Position numbers and translations under genes: made by a program. The notes beneath the pieces were generated by a model that saw only the letters and a list, made by a program, of their open reading frames with translations, made no database searches and was not told the DNA's origin. Shown one piece after another: positions 12,104 to 24,507 of a DNA stretch of 64,000 nt. The stretch's first letter is position 1. Every line of letters starts with the position of its first letter. This DNA comes from Erythrocercus mccallii (taxonomy: Eukaryota; Chordata; Aves; Passeriformes; Dicruridae), in NCBI GenBank assembly GCA_013397435.1, contig VZRG01000785.1, positions 248,001 to 312,000 on the forward strand, written 5' to 3'.

Positions 12104-13942
12104 CAAACCATGTGCTTTCTCCAACAGGAGAGCTAGGCTGCAAAGCAATCGCAGCATCCTCGAGCAGGAATTGCGTTTAAAAATATTGTTACACCATTAG
12201 GCTGAGCAAGCTCCTCTCCTGTGCCCTGAATCGCCGTGTCCTGCTCTGGGTTCAGATTCCGCAGCATGGGCAGGAGGGAAGGATGTTTGTGCCTTCACTG
12301 TGAGCGAGGGGACCGGGGAATTCTGCCACTAATTTGTTCTGATCCTGCTGCCTCATTAGGGCAGTCTGTAAAAGATGGGAAATGTGTCCTATGGCAGTGA
12401 ACTTTCTGCATGGAGCTGTTAACACAGTAAATAGCTCAGGAGGAGGGAGGGAGACAGCTGGAGCACATTGTGTTTCATAAAGGCTATACCGGGACCTTGA
12501 GTCTTCATTTAACCCATCACTGAGGTGACAAATATCCACTGCTTTGCTGCTGGGTGATGCTGCTGCTGCTTGCCTGTTAATTTATCTGTTTTCAGGCTGT
12601 CTAGACATTGTTTGGGTCAAAAAGTGCTGTCTCTCCCCTGCCGTGGGATTTGCCTGCTCAGCTCTTGCTGCAGGCTGCTGTGCCAAACGGGCTTTCCAGA
12701 AGAATGCTCCCTCTGTCTGGATGGCTTATTAACAGGACTCCAAATGGATGGAGAGGGTTTCAATCAGGCTAAGGCTTCCTACAGATAAAGTTTATTTTAA
12801 CTTCTTCTCTCTAAAAATACACTGGCGGGGATAAATAATTCAAATACTTTGGGTTTTTTCCCCCCTTGTGATTAAAAATCTGCCTAAAAGTGTCCTTGAA
12901 ATGTTCTCTAAGAGGTTCAGGCAGGTTTTGGATGGTCTAACCCCAGACTAAACTAAATGCCAATGTGGGGCCCATGCTGTGCCTTTGCTGGGGTGATTCT
13001 GACACGGTGTTTATCAGAACCCCTTGTTTTGCTGCCAGATAAGTATTAAAAATACTTTAAAAATCATACTTCAAGTAAAGCTACTGCTAAATACCTCAGT
13101 GTCCATGTATTTCTTGGAAACACTTTTAGAAATGTTGTCTTTTGGGGAACTCAACTGCAAGGATTTTTTTATGTGGAAAAAGAAAATCTTTCAGCTCTCT
13201 TTGCCAAATTGTAGCCATGAGGTTCTCAGTCTGATTCAGTAGGAGATAACCAGAAGTTTTGTAAAGGCAAGAATCTTGTTCACTATAAAATAGTGTTGTA
13301 TTGCGTTCTATATTCAATATCTGCATTGATTTCCTAAAGTCAGACTGTTGTCCTATCTAGGACTTCATGAAAAATCTCTTTTTTTGGGACATTAAAATGG
13401 GATTTGGTTTGATTGATATATTTTAGAGGGACTGCAAGGACTATGAGAATCTTTTTTTGATCTCACAAGAAGTCTCCCAAACAAATGCACACAACGTGAA
13501 CTGTGTGGTGGGAGCTTTAGGTCCCATGTTTCCTGTTCCCATTTCATTGCATCAGTCAGCCTGACTTTATCTTCCAAGAATTATGGTTTCCTCACACCAC
13601 GTGGAACTCACCACTTGCTATTGCTCCAACACAGAGCATAGGAAAGGTCACCCAGCTAGGGGATCTGTAGGGAAAGATGAGATAGGCATCTGTGTTAGGG
13701 TCCATTCTTTTATGTGTGTATGCTGATGTGTGTTCAGCAGGAATACTTCGAATTTTTCTTCTCTTTTTATGCCGTAAATTCACATTTATGCATAAATACT
13801 TCTGATATATGAAAAAAATTGAGAAAAAGAAATTTATCCTCACTGGAAAAAAAAATCTTCCCACCCTCTCTCCTGGTTTACAGGTGAGCACATGGGCTAT
13901 GCCTGCTTTCTTTATGCCTGGAGATCCCTTCTGAGCTGGCAA
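12104..13942. other. Non-coding stretch, no gene recognised
   Basis: GC-richer at about 12,150-12,780 and AT-rich afterwards. The open frames are short and unrelated to known proteins. A MEF2-like CTAAAAATAC occurs near 12,811. Confidence 0.6.
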
Positions 13943-13999
13943 AATTCTGCCAGAGGTCGCTAACTCTGCCATAGGTGCTTAATTCTGCCATAGGTCCCA
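13943..13999 (+). repeat. Three-copy 19-bp tandem repeat
   Basis: Three head-to-tail units start at 13943, 13962 and 13981, each beginning AAYTCTGCCAKAGGT. Units two and three share 'ctctgccataggt' or 'attctgccataggt' and differ mainly in their last few bases. It is a small minisatellite with exact 19-base spacing. The minus-strand frame 13592-13972 starts within it, which looks incidental. Confidence 0.85.
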
Positions 14000-16900
14000 T
14001 GGAGGGAGAGGGATTTTGTTGCTGAAGAGGACCCCCTCAGGATTTCCAGCTGATTTTTGGAGAACGGGTCTCCATTTTCTCCCACCTGTGAAGTCCCCCC
14101 AGCTCTTTGCTGCAGAGCACTGTGAGGAACTCTTTGCTGGCTGTTCTCTTACTGGACAAGAGCTCATGACCCTGGAACAGGCTCCCAGTCGAGGTGGAGC
14201 TCGGACAGCCTGGACTGACCTCGGCAAGGTCCTGCTGGAGCCCTGGCTCTTGGCCACTTGGAGAGCACCCAACCCCAGGCCCTCGGCTGACCAGAGCTCA
14301 GGCAAGTGTGCCCAGGCTCCAGAATTAACTCTTAGAACCCAGCTCTGACAAATTACTGCCCCAGGCTTTTATCCTCTACATCCTGGCAGTGATTAGTGCC
14401 TTTTGCTGGGAAGGTACCAGAGGGAGCAATGGCAGCAGCATCCCTTTGGAGGAACAGAAACTCCTGACAGCGTCCACCCTGGCTGGCTTTAAGTCACTCT
14501 CACTGTGAGGTTCTCAGGCTTCACATCTCTTCTCACAAAGCAAGGACTACAGAGAATCTTTGTTCTAAATTTTCTCCTTCCTTCCCATTAGAATTTACAA
14601 CAAAATGTCATGGAAATACAAGTTGTGGTAAAGCTTACTACTACAAAGCTGAAATTTTAGGCTAAGTTAGACCAGAGAGAGTTTATTTCTTTTTTTCCAT
14701 GAGTAATTCTATATTTTTTCATAGAATTTGCATTGGTTTTCTGTAATTGCTGCAATCATTGTAGTAATTTTAATGGGAGCACCTTCCAAAATACAAACTA
14801 AATAGAGGACTACTTTCTCTAATTTACCTGTAGATCTACAACTAAAGGATTTTCCCACTATCCTACTTACTCTAAATGAGTGGGCTCAAGAAAGAAAGCT
14901 GCCTATATCTTTCAGATGATGGTATTAGACAATTATTGCCAGGATTTCAAAACTTCTCATGCAATTTCTGAGCTGTGGGCTCTGTAACTGAATGGTGTCT
15001 CCCACTGAGGCAGGGCATGAAGTGAGGTTTAAGGAGAGGAATTTGTGGGGGTGGGAGGGATGCTTAGAAAATTAAGGGTCCCAGTACCTTTTCAACCCAC
15101 CTACGTCTCTGACCTTCTGCCATATCATTTACCTGTCCCTTGCTTGAGGCATCTTCCAGAATCCTATTCCTGACTGCATTAAAATCTCATCCTTCTCTTC
15201 CCCTTCAGTCCCCAGGCCAAGATGTGCCTCTGGCATTGTCTGAGCCTGCAGAGGACTCCCAGCTCAGCATTACCGGGGGAGCCACCTGGGCAGGCGCTGC
15301 TGGCTTGGTTTCATGTCAGAGCTCTCTTGCTGTGCTCAGGGCTGATCTACTGCAGTCATGATTTTAATGACCTTCCTCTCTCTAAATCAGATGCTAAGGG
15401 CAATGAGTGTATTTCTCTTCTCCCATTTGTAATTAGCCAGCAGCAAACCGCAGTCAGGCAGTGTTTTCCTGCTGCCTTGGCAGAGACTGGGAGGTTCAGC
15501 CCTGTTCACTTTTGGGGGCATCCAAGTGAACACTGGCCCCCTGAGCTCATCCCCAGTTCTGCCAGGGATCTGTGACAGGCTGGGGACAGTCTCCCTCTGT
15601 GTGGAGAAGGCAGCCAGAAGTCAGGCAGCAGAGGAGGAGATGGAAGAAGTGGGTTCAGTCCCTTGGCCTGCCAGGGACTTCCCGCCTGACTGTCATCCAG
15701 ACACTTTATCCTCTTGTGTTTCAGTTCTCTGTCTCCAAGCCAGGGCAAACAGTGATTTCATACTTCTCTGTGGTGCCACGAGGAACTATAATATCCCCTA
15801 AACTCCATGGGAGAGATGAATGGGTTGGTTTATACACAGACCCAGCAGCTGTAAGAGCAGATACTGCCTTCAGTGCCTGCGGGATCTGAGACCAGCAGCG
15901 TGTTCGTGATCGTGCTGGACTCTGGAGATGGGATGTGTTTGGGGCCTGTTGCTGCTGTTGGGTTACACATTACAGAGCACAAGGTTGTGCTTCTCTAGCA
16001 TAACAGCAAGTGATTCCTGTTACTCTGCTGAGATTCCTTGGGCAGTCCAGGAGCATGGGCAGACTTTCCTTGGTTCAGCCCCGCAAGGTGGATATCACTT
16101 GGATGGCAGTGTTAATCGTGGGCAGCATTAGATGTGGACTCATCACTTCTTGCTTTAGTTGCATTTAAACGTGTACGGGATATTCCCAATCATTCTGTGG
16201 GGCAGTTTTCAGTTTGATAGGTACATTACATTTCTTTTTAAAAAATAAAATACCTATTGGTGGCACCCAAGAAGTTATTTTCCCCTTATCTCAAGGCTCA
16301 GAGGCAGTCGGTTTGAGAGCTGCTGATCTCAGCTCAGCAGGTGATTTTGTTTGATTCACCCTGAGCTGTTTTGTCTGCTCAGGTTCCTGACAGCTTGCTG
16401 TCTAGCACACCGACAGCTTCCTCACTGTACCTGGGGGATGGACACTTGATGCCAACTGCCCTCATGGAGGAAGCACCTTTCATCTCTGCTGGGCTCATTT
16501 GGAGCTGGTGGCCCCCACATGAAGAGAGCTGCCCTGCCAGCCCTCTTGTTCCTCAGTATCTTAAACCAGTGGTAGTGCCATGCTCCCCTTCACACCTGAG
16601 AGGACAGAGTGAATTAACAATTCTGTCAGAACATGGTAAAAGTTTGGGAAGGTGTAAATACCCAGTAAGAATTGTTTGATTCTCTAGCCACCATTTGAAG
16701 CTGATAGAACAAAAAAAGCCTGTGGAGGCATGCAAATATTTTGAGGTGCTGGTAAAACACTGCACCCATTGAAAGTTTGTCCTCTTCCCTTCTGGTAGTC
16801 TACTGGTCTTTCACAGATTGCAGCAGGCCTCCCTTTTGCAAGTTTTAGTTCCTTTTTCAATTTTTGAGATGAAGTATCCTCATTATTTCAGACTCAAACT

Positions 16901-17640
16901 GAAAGACAAGCGAAGGAGATTTTGCCATCAGGGTATTTTCCTAGATATACTTTTACTGCAGTCCCTGTCTGCAGCCTTACACAAACACTCGTTTGGATTG
17001 TAACCCTCTGATGGCCAAACACCAAACTGGAGCCCAACCTTGCTGTTGCTCTTTGCTGCTGATATTTTTGTTCCTTTGTTTATTCCATCTGAAGTCAGTT
17101 TATAGTTCAGCCCACTTCTGTTCCTGCTGGAGTTTTTGCTCCATAAACTGTATGCCTCCCTGGCTGAAAAGTCAACACTTACTGCACTTTCATTTCCTCC
17201 TCTGAGGGTGAATCATAACCAAGCAAGGGCTGCAGGAGCAAAAACAAAAGGAGAGAGAAATAAGGCTGTGGATCAGCTTCTGCAGGCAGTGTGAGTTCCT
17301 TCACTAAATGCAGCCCATGAGCTGAACCTGAAAGAGTTTCCTTCTCAATGGCTGAAATAAAGTGACCCTTGAAGGTTTGCTGGGTGATTCCAGGCAGACG
17401 AACTTGAGGTTTCCAAGTGGAGCAGCCTCCTGACACTGCCTTGGCTTGAATGTACCTTTTGCCCTCACCTACAGCAGCAGATGAGCTCAGGGAGTTTGGA
17501 GGCCCTTCCAAGCCTCTCTCCATGTCCTCCAACCATTTAGAGAGATCCAAACATGCAGCAGAACCTGAGCCCCTGGCTGGGACTGTGATGTTTGTGCGCT
17601 TCTGAATCTCCCTATTCAAAATCAGCTTCTGCACTGAATG
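14000..17640. other. Non-coding stretch, mixed composition
   Basis: GC-rich at about 14,010-14,330 and 15,130-15,900, AT-richer elsewhere. Frames of up to about 150 codons (for example 17179-17634, minus strand) show no domain or family resemblance. The phrase 'ctggaacaggctcccag' near 14,171 resembles a CR1 3' phrase, but its flanks do not continue the match, so I do not call an element. Confidence 0.55.
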
Positions 17641-19102
17641 AATGTATATGGCCTTAGCAGCAGCTTTCCTAAAAGAGATCTTTTGAGGACAAAACTCCCA
17701 AAGCAGGAAGGTTGTGTGACTTTATAATTTCCTCTTAACATCATTTGTAGCTCTTTACTGGTTATTTTTTTACTGGTTTATTGGTTATTTTAGTTCCCTA
17801 TGCCACCAGGATAGGGCTGGATTATATGGAATATGATGAGGGGAAGACAGAATGCATGTTCAATCAACAAACATACATATGTGTGAATGTGTTTAAAGAT
17901 TAATATTTGAGTAGAAAATATGACTATAAGAAAAATTATTTCCATTTGCATTGACATTTTCTTGAGAAAAAGGAGTATTTTCTAATCAGTGTCAAGGTTA
18001 GAAATAACATCTATGAAAAATGCCACTAAATGCTCCATCCAAGGGCAGCAGGCATCACTCATGTGTTTTCACTCACAGTGTAACTGTACTGCAACCCAAT
18101 TTGATGTGAATGTCAGCCCAGAAATAATTTATACTGAGGGACTTTCAGTCTCACACTTTGAATTTTCGGGAGATGCCACCTTATTTGAACTTGCAGTTTC
18201 TCTGAGTTTTAGTCATGCCACACGTACTCACTAAACAGAAGCATCAGAATTTTGGCAGATGTTTGGGAAAAGATGTTCTGCAGTTTTGCTCATATTTGAA
18301 CCGTTTTTTGTCCTCTGTGGCTTGGTCCAATGCCCATCGGTGTTCATGGAAAACTCCGGTTGAGTTGGATGAGTTTTGCAGATCCGGTTCTGTAATGTGA
18401 CGAGTTTCTTCCGTTCATGCCAGAAAGAATGGAAAGTGCTAAACAAACTGCAGGAGGTGGGTGACCCTGCTCTGTGCCAGGCCCCCAAGTTCTGCCTTTG
18501 GAGAGACAAGATAGAAAAGTCACCTCCCTGCAGTGGCTGAGTTCTGACCCGAACCAGCTCTTAGGCTCATGTAGACTTTTGTAAAACTGACATTTAACTC
18601 TATGAATCACACATGGAATTTGCATCTTATGTCACACTTACACACTGAATAGTGGAAAGAATATGACTCAGTTATATTCCTTTTATGAATTGAATGCTAA
18701 GCCAAGATGTTTTGCATTGTTTTCTTAAGAAGTCTCTGTTCTGCTCCCTTACATCTCCTCCAACACCCACCCAGTGTGAGGCACGTGCACTTCCTACCCC
18801 TTACCCTACCACACACTCCCACCACTCCTTTCTGTGACCCTTCTACTGGAAGTTGTTTACTGCTGCCTGTTCCCTCCAGTGACAAGTCGCTGCTGTTATT
18901 ACTGTATAGTTATTATTTTTGTGCCAGCCACTCATCTGGACAGGAAAGCTGTAAGAACCTTAATTACTTTGTGGCCAGACACGGAGCTATATTTCTAAAA
19001 GTAGCTTTTCTTTTTTGGATCAAGTTCATTTCCTACAGTGTCTGGTTTTATGAGTTTGTGAAAAGCTTTCAGGTTCTCAGGAACCCCCGTATTTCTTCTC
19101 AA
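17641..19102. other. AT-rich to mixed non-coding stretch
   Basis: AT-rich at about 17,700-17,980, with loosely repeated 'actggttatt' words near 17,757-17,790. Octamers ATTTGCAT occur at 17,944 and 18,618. I see no recognisable gene or transposon. Confidence 0.6.
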
Positions 19103-19127
19103 ACACACACACACAAAAATATATATA
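19103..19127 (+). repeat. (AC)n followed by (AT)n microsatellite
   Basis: About six AC units (19103-19114) run into an A-rich and AT-alternating patch (to about 19127). It is short and probably only weakly polymorphic. Confidence 0.75.
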
Positions 19128-19270
19128 AAGAGTATATAATAATATTGAACAATTAAATTGCTTTCGCCTCCTGTCAATCACCTACTTGCAGTCATTTGCA
19201 GTTTCACACACATACTCTGCTTTCACTTCTGGGCTAAATAAAATTATCTGTGTGACTATTGTGTGCTGTA

Positions 19271-19306
19271 GTTCAGGTCCCTTCCAGCTGAAATATTCCA
19301 TAGAAA
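19271..19306 (+). mobile_element. Possible CR1 3'-terminal remnant
   Basis: The phrase 'caggtcccttccagctgaaa' followed by 'tattccatag' resembles the last about 35 bases of a CR1 element (GGTCCCTTCCAACC...ATTCTATG). Nothing upstream continues the match, so this is either a very short truncated insertion or chance. Confidence 0.35.
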
Positions 19307-19808
19307 ATATCACTGTTATTCTTGAAATGTAATTTCTGGCGTTTACCACCAACTATGTTAATTTTTGTATTTTTTAAAAGAAGTGCAGCAGAACTGGCAG
19401 AGATAGTGAGTAATTCCCTTGAAGCTATGTCCCCACTGATTTGATTTTTCCTTGACAGCTTATCCATCATGCTGTATGCTTATTTAGACAAATAAATAAG
19501 AGAGCTGTTATCTGCCAGCCTGGCCTGAGGGCTTTTAGCAACACCAGAAAGTCTGCCGGCTTTCCTTTCAACATTCAACAAGACGATTAGGGAATCACAT
19601 CAGGGTAAACGTGGATACTCCGTGCTTCAGTGGGAAAAGAAAAGCTGGCCTAGAACTTGGGAATCCATGAAAAGTCCAGTGATGGTTTGCACAGTAACAT
19701 AAAGCAAAGAGCCTCTGAGCAGGGATCAGGGAGGTGGCTGGAAAAAAACTTGTGTCTAATTCTATGTGGTAAACAGGGCACTTCTGGGATTTATTGCAAG
19801 CGCTGGGA
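19307..19808. other. Non-coding stretch, no gene recognised
   Basis: AT-rich sequence with no open frame of interest and no recognisable repeat. Confidence 0.6.
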
Positions 19809-19840
19809 GATAAACATTCTGATAAACATTCTGATAAAAC
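19809..19840 (+). repeat. 12-bp tandem repeat, about 2.6 copies
   Basis: GATAAACATTCT occurs exactly at 19809-19820 and 19821-19832, followed by a partial third copy 'gataaaac'. Confidence 0.85.
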
Positions 19841-21600
19841 ATCCCACTCTAAAGAAAACAGATTTGGGTCAACTGAAACATTTTGTGAATTCATGTTCAG
19901 CTTTACAAGTTGTTTCATTCTTAAAATTTAAGCAAGTCAAAATGTTCCCTTTTAACATTTAAACATGAAACAGTACACCTTTCAGAAATGTACCTGGGTT
20001 TAGTTTTTAAATGCTTACAAGTAAAATGACACTTTTTACTTGAAACTAAGTGACAGATTTTACTCAACCTAAATGATTCTCTTCATTTCATTAAAACAGA
20101 GATTTCTTCCACAATTTTTCAGTACAATTTTGCAAATAACTCCTTCCCCTTCATGAGAAATCCTTTAATGCATCCACAGCAACAGCCATTCCTTCACCTG
20201 CTCTCCAAAGGAAATTTCTCTCTTTCAGTGAGAATAAACCAGCTCTTCCCCACTCCCAGCTGCTGGAATTGTGAGGGCAGGCTGAGGGCTGGCATGAACC
20301 AGCTCCTCTTTGTGCTGTTCAGTTCCCTGAGTGACTCCCTGAGCATGGGGAGGCTCGGAGCTTCTCACAGTCAGATAAGCCAGGGGAGAAGTTACAAGCA
20401 AAAGTTTGCACTGTCCTTAAACTGGGGTTGGATTTTTAGAAATAAACTCTCTGTTTGCAAAGTAAAATTTCAGAAAGGTCGACATGAAATGATAATTAGT
20501 ATGAAAGTTTCATAAAGGTTTGGGTCTAGCTCTTTTGGTCCACATTGGAGCACAAATAGCCTGTTCCAATTTTCTGCACATTTCTACATTTTACTTCCTC
20601 ATGTATCCTGAAGGTTTCCATAGCGTGGGACAAAGGGATATCTGTCAATTAGGCAGGAAATCTAAGTCTGAGGCACAGCCCTAATATCCCCATGAAACTG
20701 CAACCATAAAAAAATTCCAAGCTGGAATAAAGGATGGAGCCAAGTCTGTGTCCATATGGGTGTCTGGAGAAGACCTAAGCTCATCTTGCCATCAGCGTCA
20801 GAAGGCTCTGATAAATAGTAACTTTCCAAGCATGACTTAATTTCTCCCTAAGATGGGTTGGAAAGCTGGAAAAACCTGCCTTATAAAAAATGGTCTCATC
20901 AAAGTGAAGGTCTCCCCAAGTTCAAAGACCTGAAGGAGTAACAATTTGTATCTCCCCTTGGCTTTTTTAAGAAATTCATTTAATTAGGGAAAGTTTAAAG
21001 TGACAGCTTTTAAAAATCACTTTTCATTCTTCTCCTGCTCTCTCTTTCAGCACCACAGTCACACCCCAATTAAGTAACTGTACTGCTTACAATAAAGACT
21101 AATGATCCTCCACTGGCCCTCACCTCTGTTAGCAGCTTCAGAATCCCACCAGAATCCCAATTAACACATTGATTTGCTTGAAAGAAAAATAGTGATCTTT
21201 GGCTGTCCATTGCACCAGCTGTGTGTTCTATCACCCAGTCTCCAGCAAGTCCATTGATTTCCTCGGAGTAAACCAGCAAATGTCCATTAACTCCCCTCCC
21301 CTAACTTCAGCGTCCCACTCAGATTCCTCTTTTTGCCGGAGTTTGCTGGGATGTTTTATCCAGGAAAGCTTTAGGACTAATATGCTGTGTTCCTCTCCTG
21401 CTGGCCCACTGGTTCATCAAACTGATTTCAACTGACTGCTGGTGTGAGACTGAAGGGAAATGCTCAGTGAGGATGTTTGACTGCACGCTGCCAGTTCGAC
21501 TTGCTGAGGCATCCAGAGAAACCAGGGAAAGAAAAGGGTCAGGAAAGCCTGGATGTTAAGGTTGTGTCCTCTACAATTACTCTCTGATAATTAGACTTGG
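19841..21600. other. Non-coding stretch, no gene recognised
   Basis: AT-rich, especially about 19,920-20,130. The 120-codon frame at 20153-20515 has no recognisable domain. A pyrimidine tract ending in CAG at about 21,027-21,050 looks like a 3' splice site but is followed by no coding sequence I recognise. Confidence 0.6.
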
Positions 21601-21620
21601 TAATGAGAAAGCCCTCATTA
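21601..21620. repeat. Inverted repeat TAATGAG / CTCATTA
   Basis: Perfect 7-base arms with a 6-base spacer, extending outward by further bases with one mismatch. Each arm holds a TAATGA-type homeodomain core. Confidence 0.55.
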
Positions 21621-22415
21621 TCGGGAGCTATACAAGGAGCCTGCCAATGTTATTCTTGAGGCTGGTGGAGGTCAGGAGGGAGCACAGCCACAATGCTGAC
21701 CTGCCCCGAGGCCCAGGCAGGTCCTGCGTGCCCGAGGGGCACTCTGCGTAGGGACTCCTCCTGAGACAAAACAGCACAAGTTTGGTGTCCAAGAAGTTTC
21801 CTGTCTCAGAGCACTCCTCATGCTGTGCAATACACTGCAGATAGAGGTTATAAATAATTAGGAATGAGTGACCCAATTCGGATAATAGAGCTAACCTGCC
21901 TGTAAGCTCTTTCCAGTGCTTGCCGTCTGCCTGGGCTTGTGTTGGAGACTTCTTCAGGACATGCATGAACCAACCGTGCAGGTGGCTCTTGAGTAAATGA
22001 CACCAGGCATCTTTTGAGATTTCACCACCACAGATGGAAAATACCAACTTCCACTGGCCACCTACGTACCTGTTTATCACAAGCAGGCTGCAGTGGCAGA
22101 ATCCTGCTCTCCAATTGCTAACACCAATACCCATAAGACTCCTGTAGTAAAATGTACTATAAAAAACACTGTGAAATAATAACCAAGTGATAAAATTACA
22201 AGTAGGAACACATTAAAAAAAAATCATATGCACTGCAGGAGCAATGATAAAAGCCTGCCTCTCAACCTGTCTAATCTCACACGCAAACCACACCCTTGAG
22301 TATTGCCAACCAGCTGAAAGCAGAGTAGGAGCAAAGTGAAAACACATGAATGTGTGATGTGTAGCTCATTCCAAAACCATATTACAACGTTTTTGTTTAA
22401 CTGCTTATATGAGAG
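21621..22415. other. Non-coding stretch with a 168-codon chance frame
   Basis: A minus-strand frame runs from 22134 to 21628. Its predicted product has no repeated motif, transmembrane pattern or family resemblance I can name. An 8-base GC-rich hairpin (GACCTGCC / GGCAGGTC) lies at 21698-21723. I do not call a gene. Confidence 0.55.
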
Positions 22416-22466
22416 TCCTTGGGAAGGTCTCCTGCCTGGATTCCTTGGGAAGGTCTCCTCCCTGGC
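22416..22466 (+). repeat. 26-bp tandem duplication
   Basis: 'tccttgggaaggtctcctgc' at 22416 recurs as 'tccttgggaaggtctcctcc' at 22442. The two copies differ at one or two positions and are directly adjacent. Confidence 0.8.
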
Positions 22467-24480
22467 TGGATGTGAGAAGCAGAAGTCAGTGGGATGCACA
22501 GAGACATCTCCAGGTGTTCCACCAAGCAGGCTCAGTGTGCTCTGGAGTGATTGCCAATGACTGCATTGTGCCAGGTTCCCTGTGCAAAGCACTGGGCTGC
22601 TTCTGTCAGGAAGGGTTAGGCTGTACTTTCTGCACATCCTTCAGGAGACATCTTCTGGGAAGGGGAGAGTACAAAAACATGTAGGAAGGGCTGACTAAAC
22701 AGGTGCAACAAATAAATAAATTATTGATAGGCACAAAAACATCCTATGGTTTTTCATTGTAAACTACATTTTCTTCTTGCTTTCCTTGCTGCCTTCCCCA
22801 TCAGAAATTAAGAAACTGTTAGTTTTCAATCAGAGTTGAGTCAGGCTTAGCATCTTGCTTTACCTCTCCTGTGTCAGTGTAGCAAGTTAAGGCACAAACC
22901 ACCCAGTAGTGATGACTTATTCTTAATGAAGTCAACAAAATGTTTGCTAGTATCTTATACAAAATCAAGATTTCACTGGCCTTACACTCCAGTCTCCCTG
23001 AACGCAAATTGCTCTCCCTACAAGGTGATTTGAATAATGTTCACCTTCAGTTTTTATGGAGAGAGCACATTGAGGCAGGCCAGATCCAATGTGGTTGTTG
23101 AGTTCAAAACCAATACTTGCATCAAGGTTATTTTGGTGTTGTGGTGGGGGTTTTTTCCCTTTCCAAGCATTTGCTGGATTTCAGATGCAAACATACACAT
23201 GAAACCTGGCTGCAGTAATCTTTTCAATTAGAGAGATCGTTCTACATACTCAGAGAGATTAACATGCTGCAACTTGAAAATCTGCAGCTTTTAGGTTCAC
23301 TCTTGGATGCCAGCATACTACTAGAGATTTGGAGATAACGACAGGGCATTAGACAATCTCTAAATCACAGCAATTATTTTTGATGAGAATAAAATGAAGA
23401 TAAAGCTGAAAATAGCACTGCACTTTCAAAGGAGTGATTACAGGGCCTAAACCCTGGGCAGCGAGGTATATAGATTTTAGCAATATGCAAACGGAATGCT
23501 GAGCAGAGCCTTGCATTTGTCATCCCTGCGTTGCCAAAACCCAGCACCCATGGCATGCCCGTTTTGAAACTCACCATTTTCAGGATCAGTGGGAGGGATA
23601 TGCTCCCAACCACACCAAACCAAATGCGTTTTCTTGCTTAGTGGATGAAAGGGCAGCTTCTGCTTTCTGCATTCTCCTGCACAGCCTCACCTAAAGCCTC
23701 CTTACTCACCAAAGTGCCAACTCCAGCTATGGAGGCCCAGCCTACCTCTGAGCCTTCCAGGATACCTGGATCTCTGGCTGCTTCCTTCTCACTCTTTCCC
23801 CCCTCTTTAACACTAGAATAATGTTGCCAAGTGATTTGCATTTGCCGTAAGAAAATGGTTGGGTTAAACAATTCAAGTTTGAATTCTGTTCCAAAACACA
23901 CGATCATTTGCAGAGCTTAAAGAGAATTACAAACACTAATTGAGTCTGACAGTGCGCCTGCGATGGCAGATAAAGAATATTAAAGCCATTTCACTGATAG
24001 GTAAACAAGGGTAGGTAAAAGGAATATAATTTCCCTGAGCTCACACAGGAAATCTGTTATGAGGGTGAGAGGAGCACTCAGCATTTCTGGTTCTTTGGTA
24101 TCGTGTCCTATGTAAGAGAAAAGCCCTCCACAAAATTGCAGTCTGTGGTTATTAATTTCTGTACTGGGAGGACCTGGGATCTTGTTTTCAAAATAACATC
24201 TGCTAAAATACACAGGCTAATAGATACATCTGCATTCACTAGGAATATTGAAGCTCCACATTTGGATTTCCACATGCAAATCTTGAATTAGTCTTCTAAC
24301 AAGTTCATTATGTGAATGATGTCTAATTTGCACATGCTGTTTTGGCAACTGTCTGTGCAATTTTGAACATGCAGGACTGCGTGCCTGCCCTTTGGAAACC
24401 AAAGCTCTTTAGCAACTCTTCATGTAAAATTCTCTATTTTTCTTTCATTGAATTAAGCTAACCTGAGAACTCGGATGTCT
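22467..24480. other. Non-coding stretch, no gene recognised
   Basis: Mixed to AT-rich. Octamers occur at 23,834 and 24,274. A lone NRF1-like TGCGCCTGCG lies at 23,953-23,962 in otherwise CpG-poor DNA. I see no gene, RNA or named transposon. Confidence 0.6.
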
Positions 24481-24507
24481 TTTATTTTATTATTATTATT
24501 ATTATTT
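24481..24507 (+). repeat. (TTA)n microsatellite
   Basis: T/A-only run of about 27 bases, chiefly TTA units. Confidence 0.85.

Noticed and set aside
14165..14200. CR1-like phrase 'ctggaacaggctcccag'
   Set aside because: Flanking sequence does not continue along the CR1 consensus.
21628..22134. 168-codon minus-strand frame
   Set aside because: No domain, repeat or membrane pattern; length is compatible with chance.
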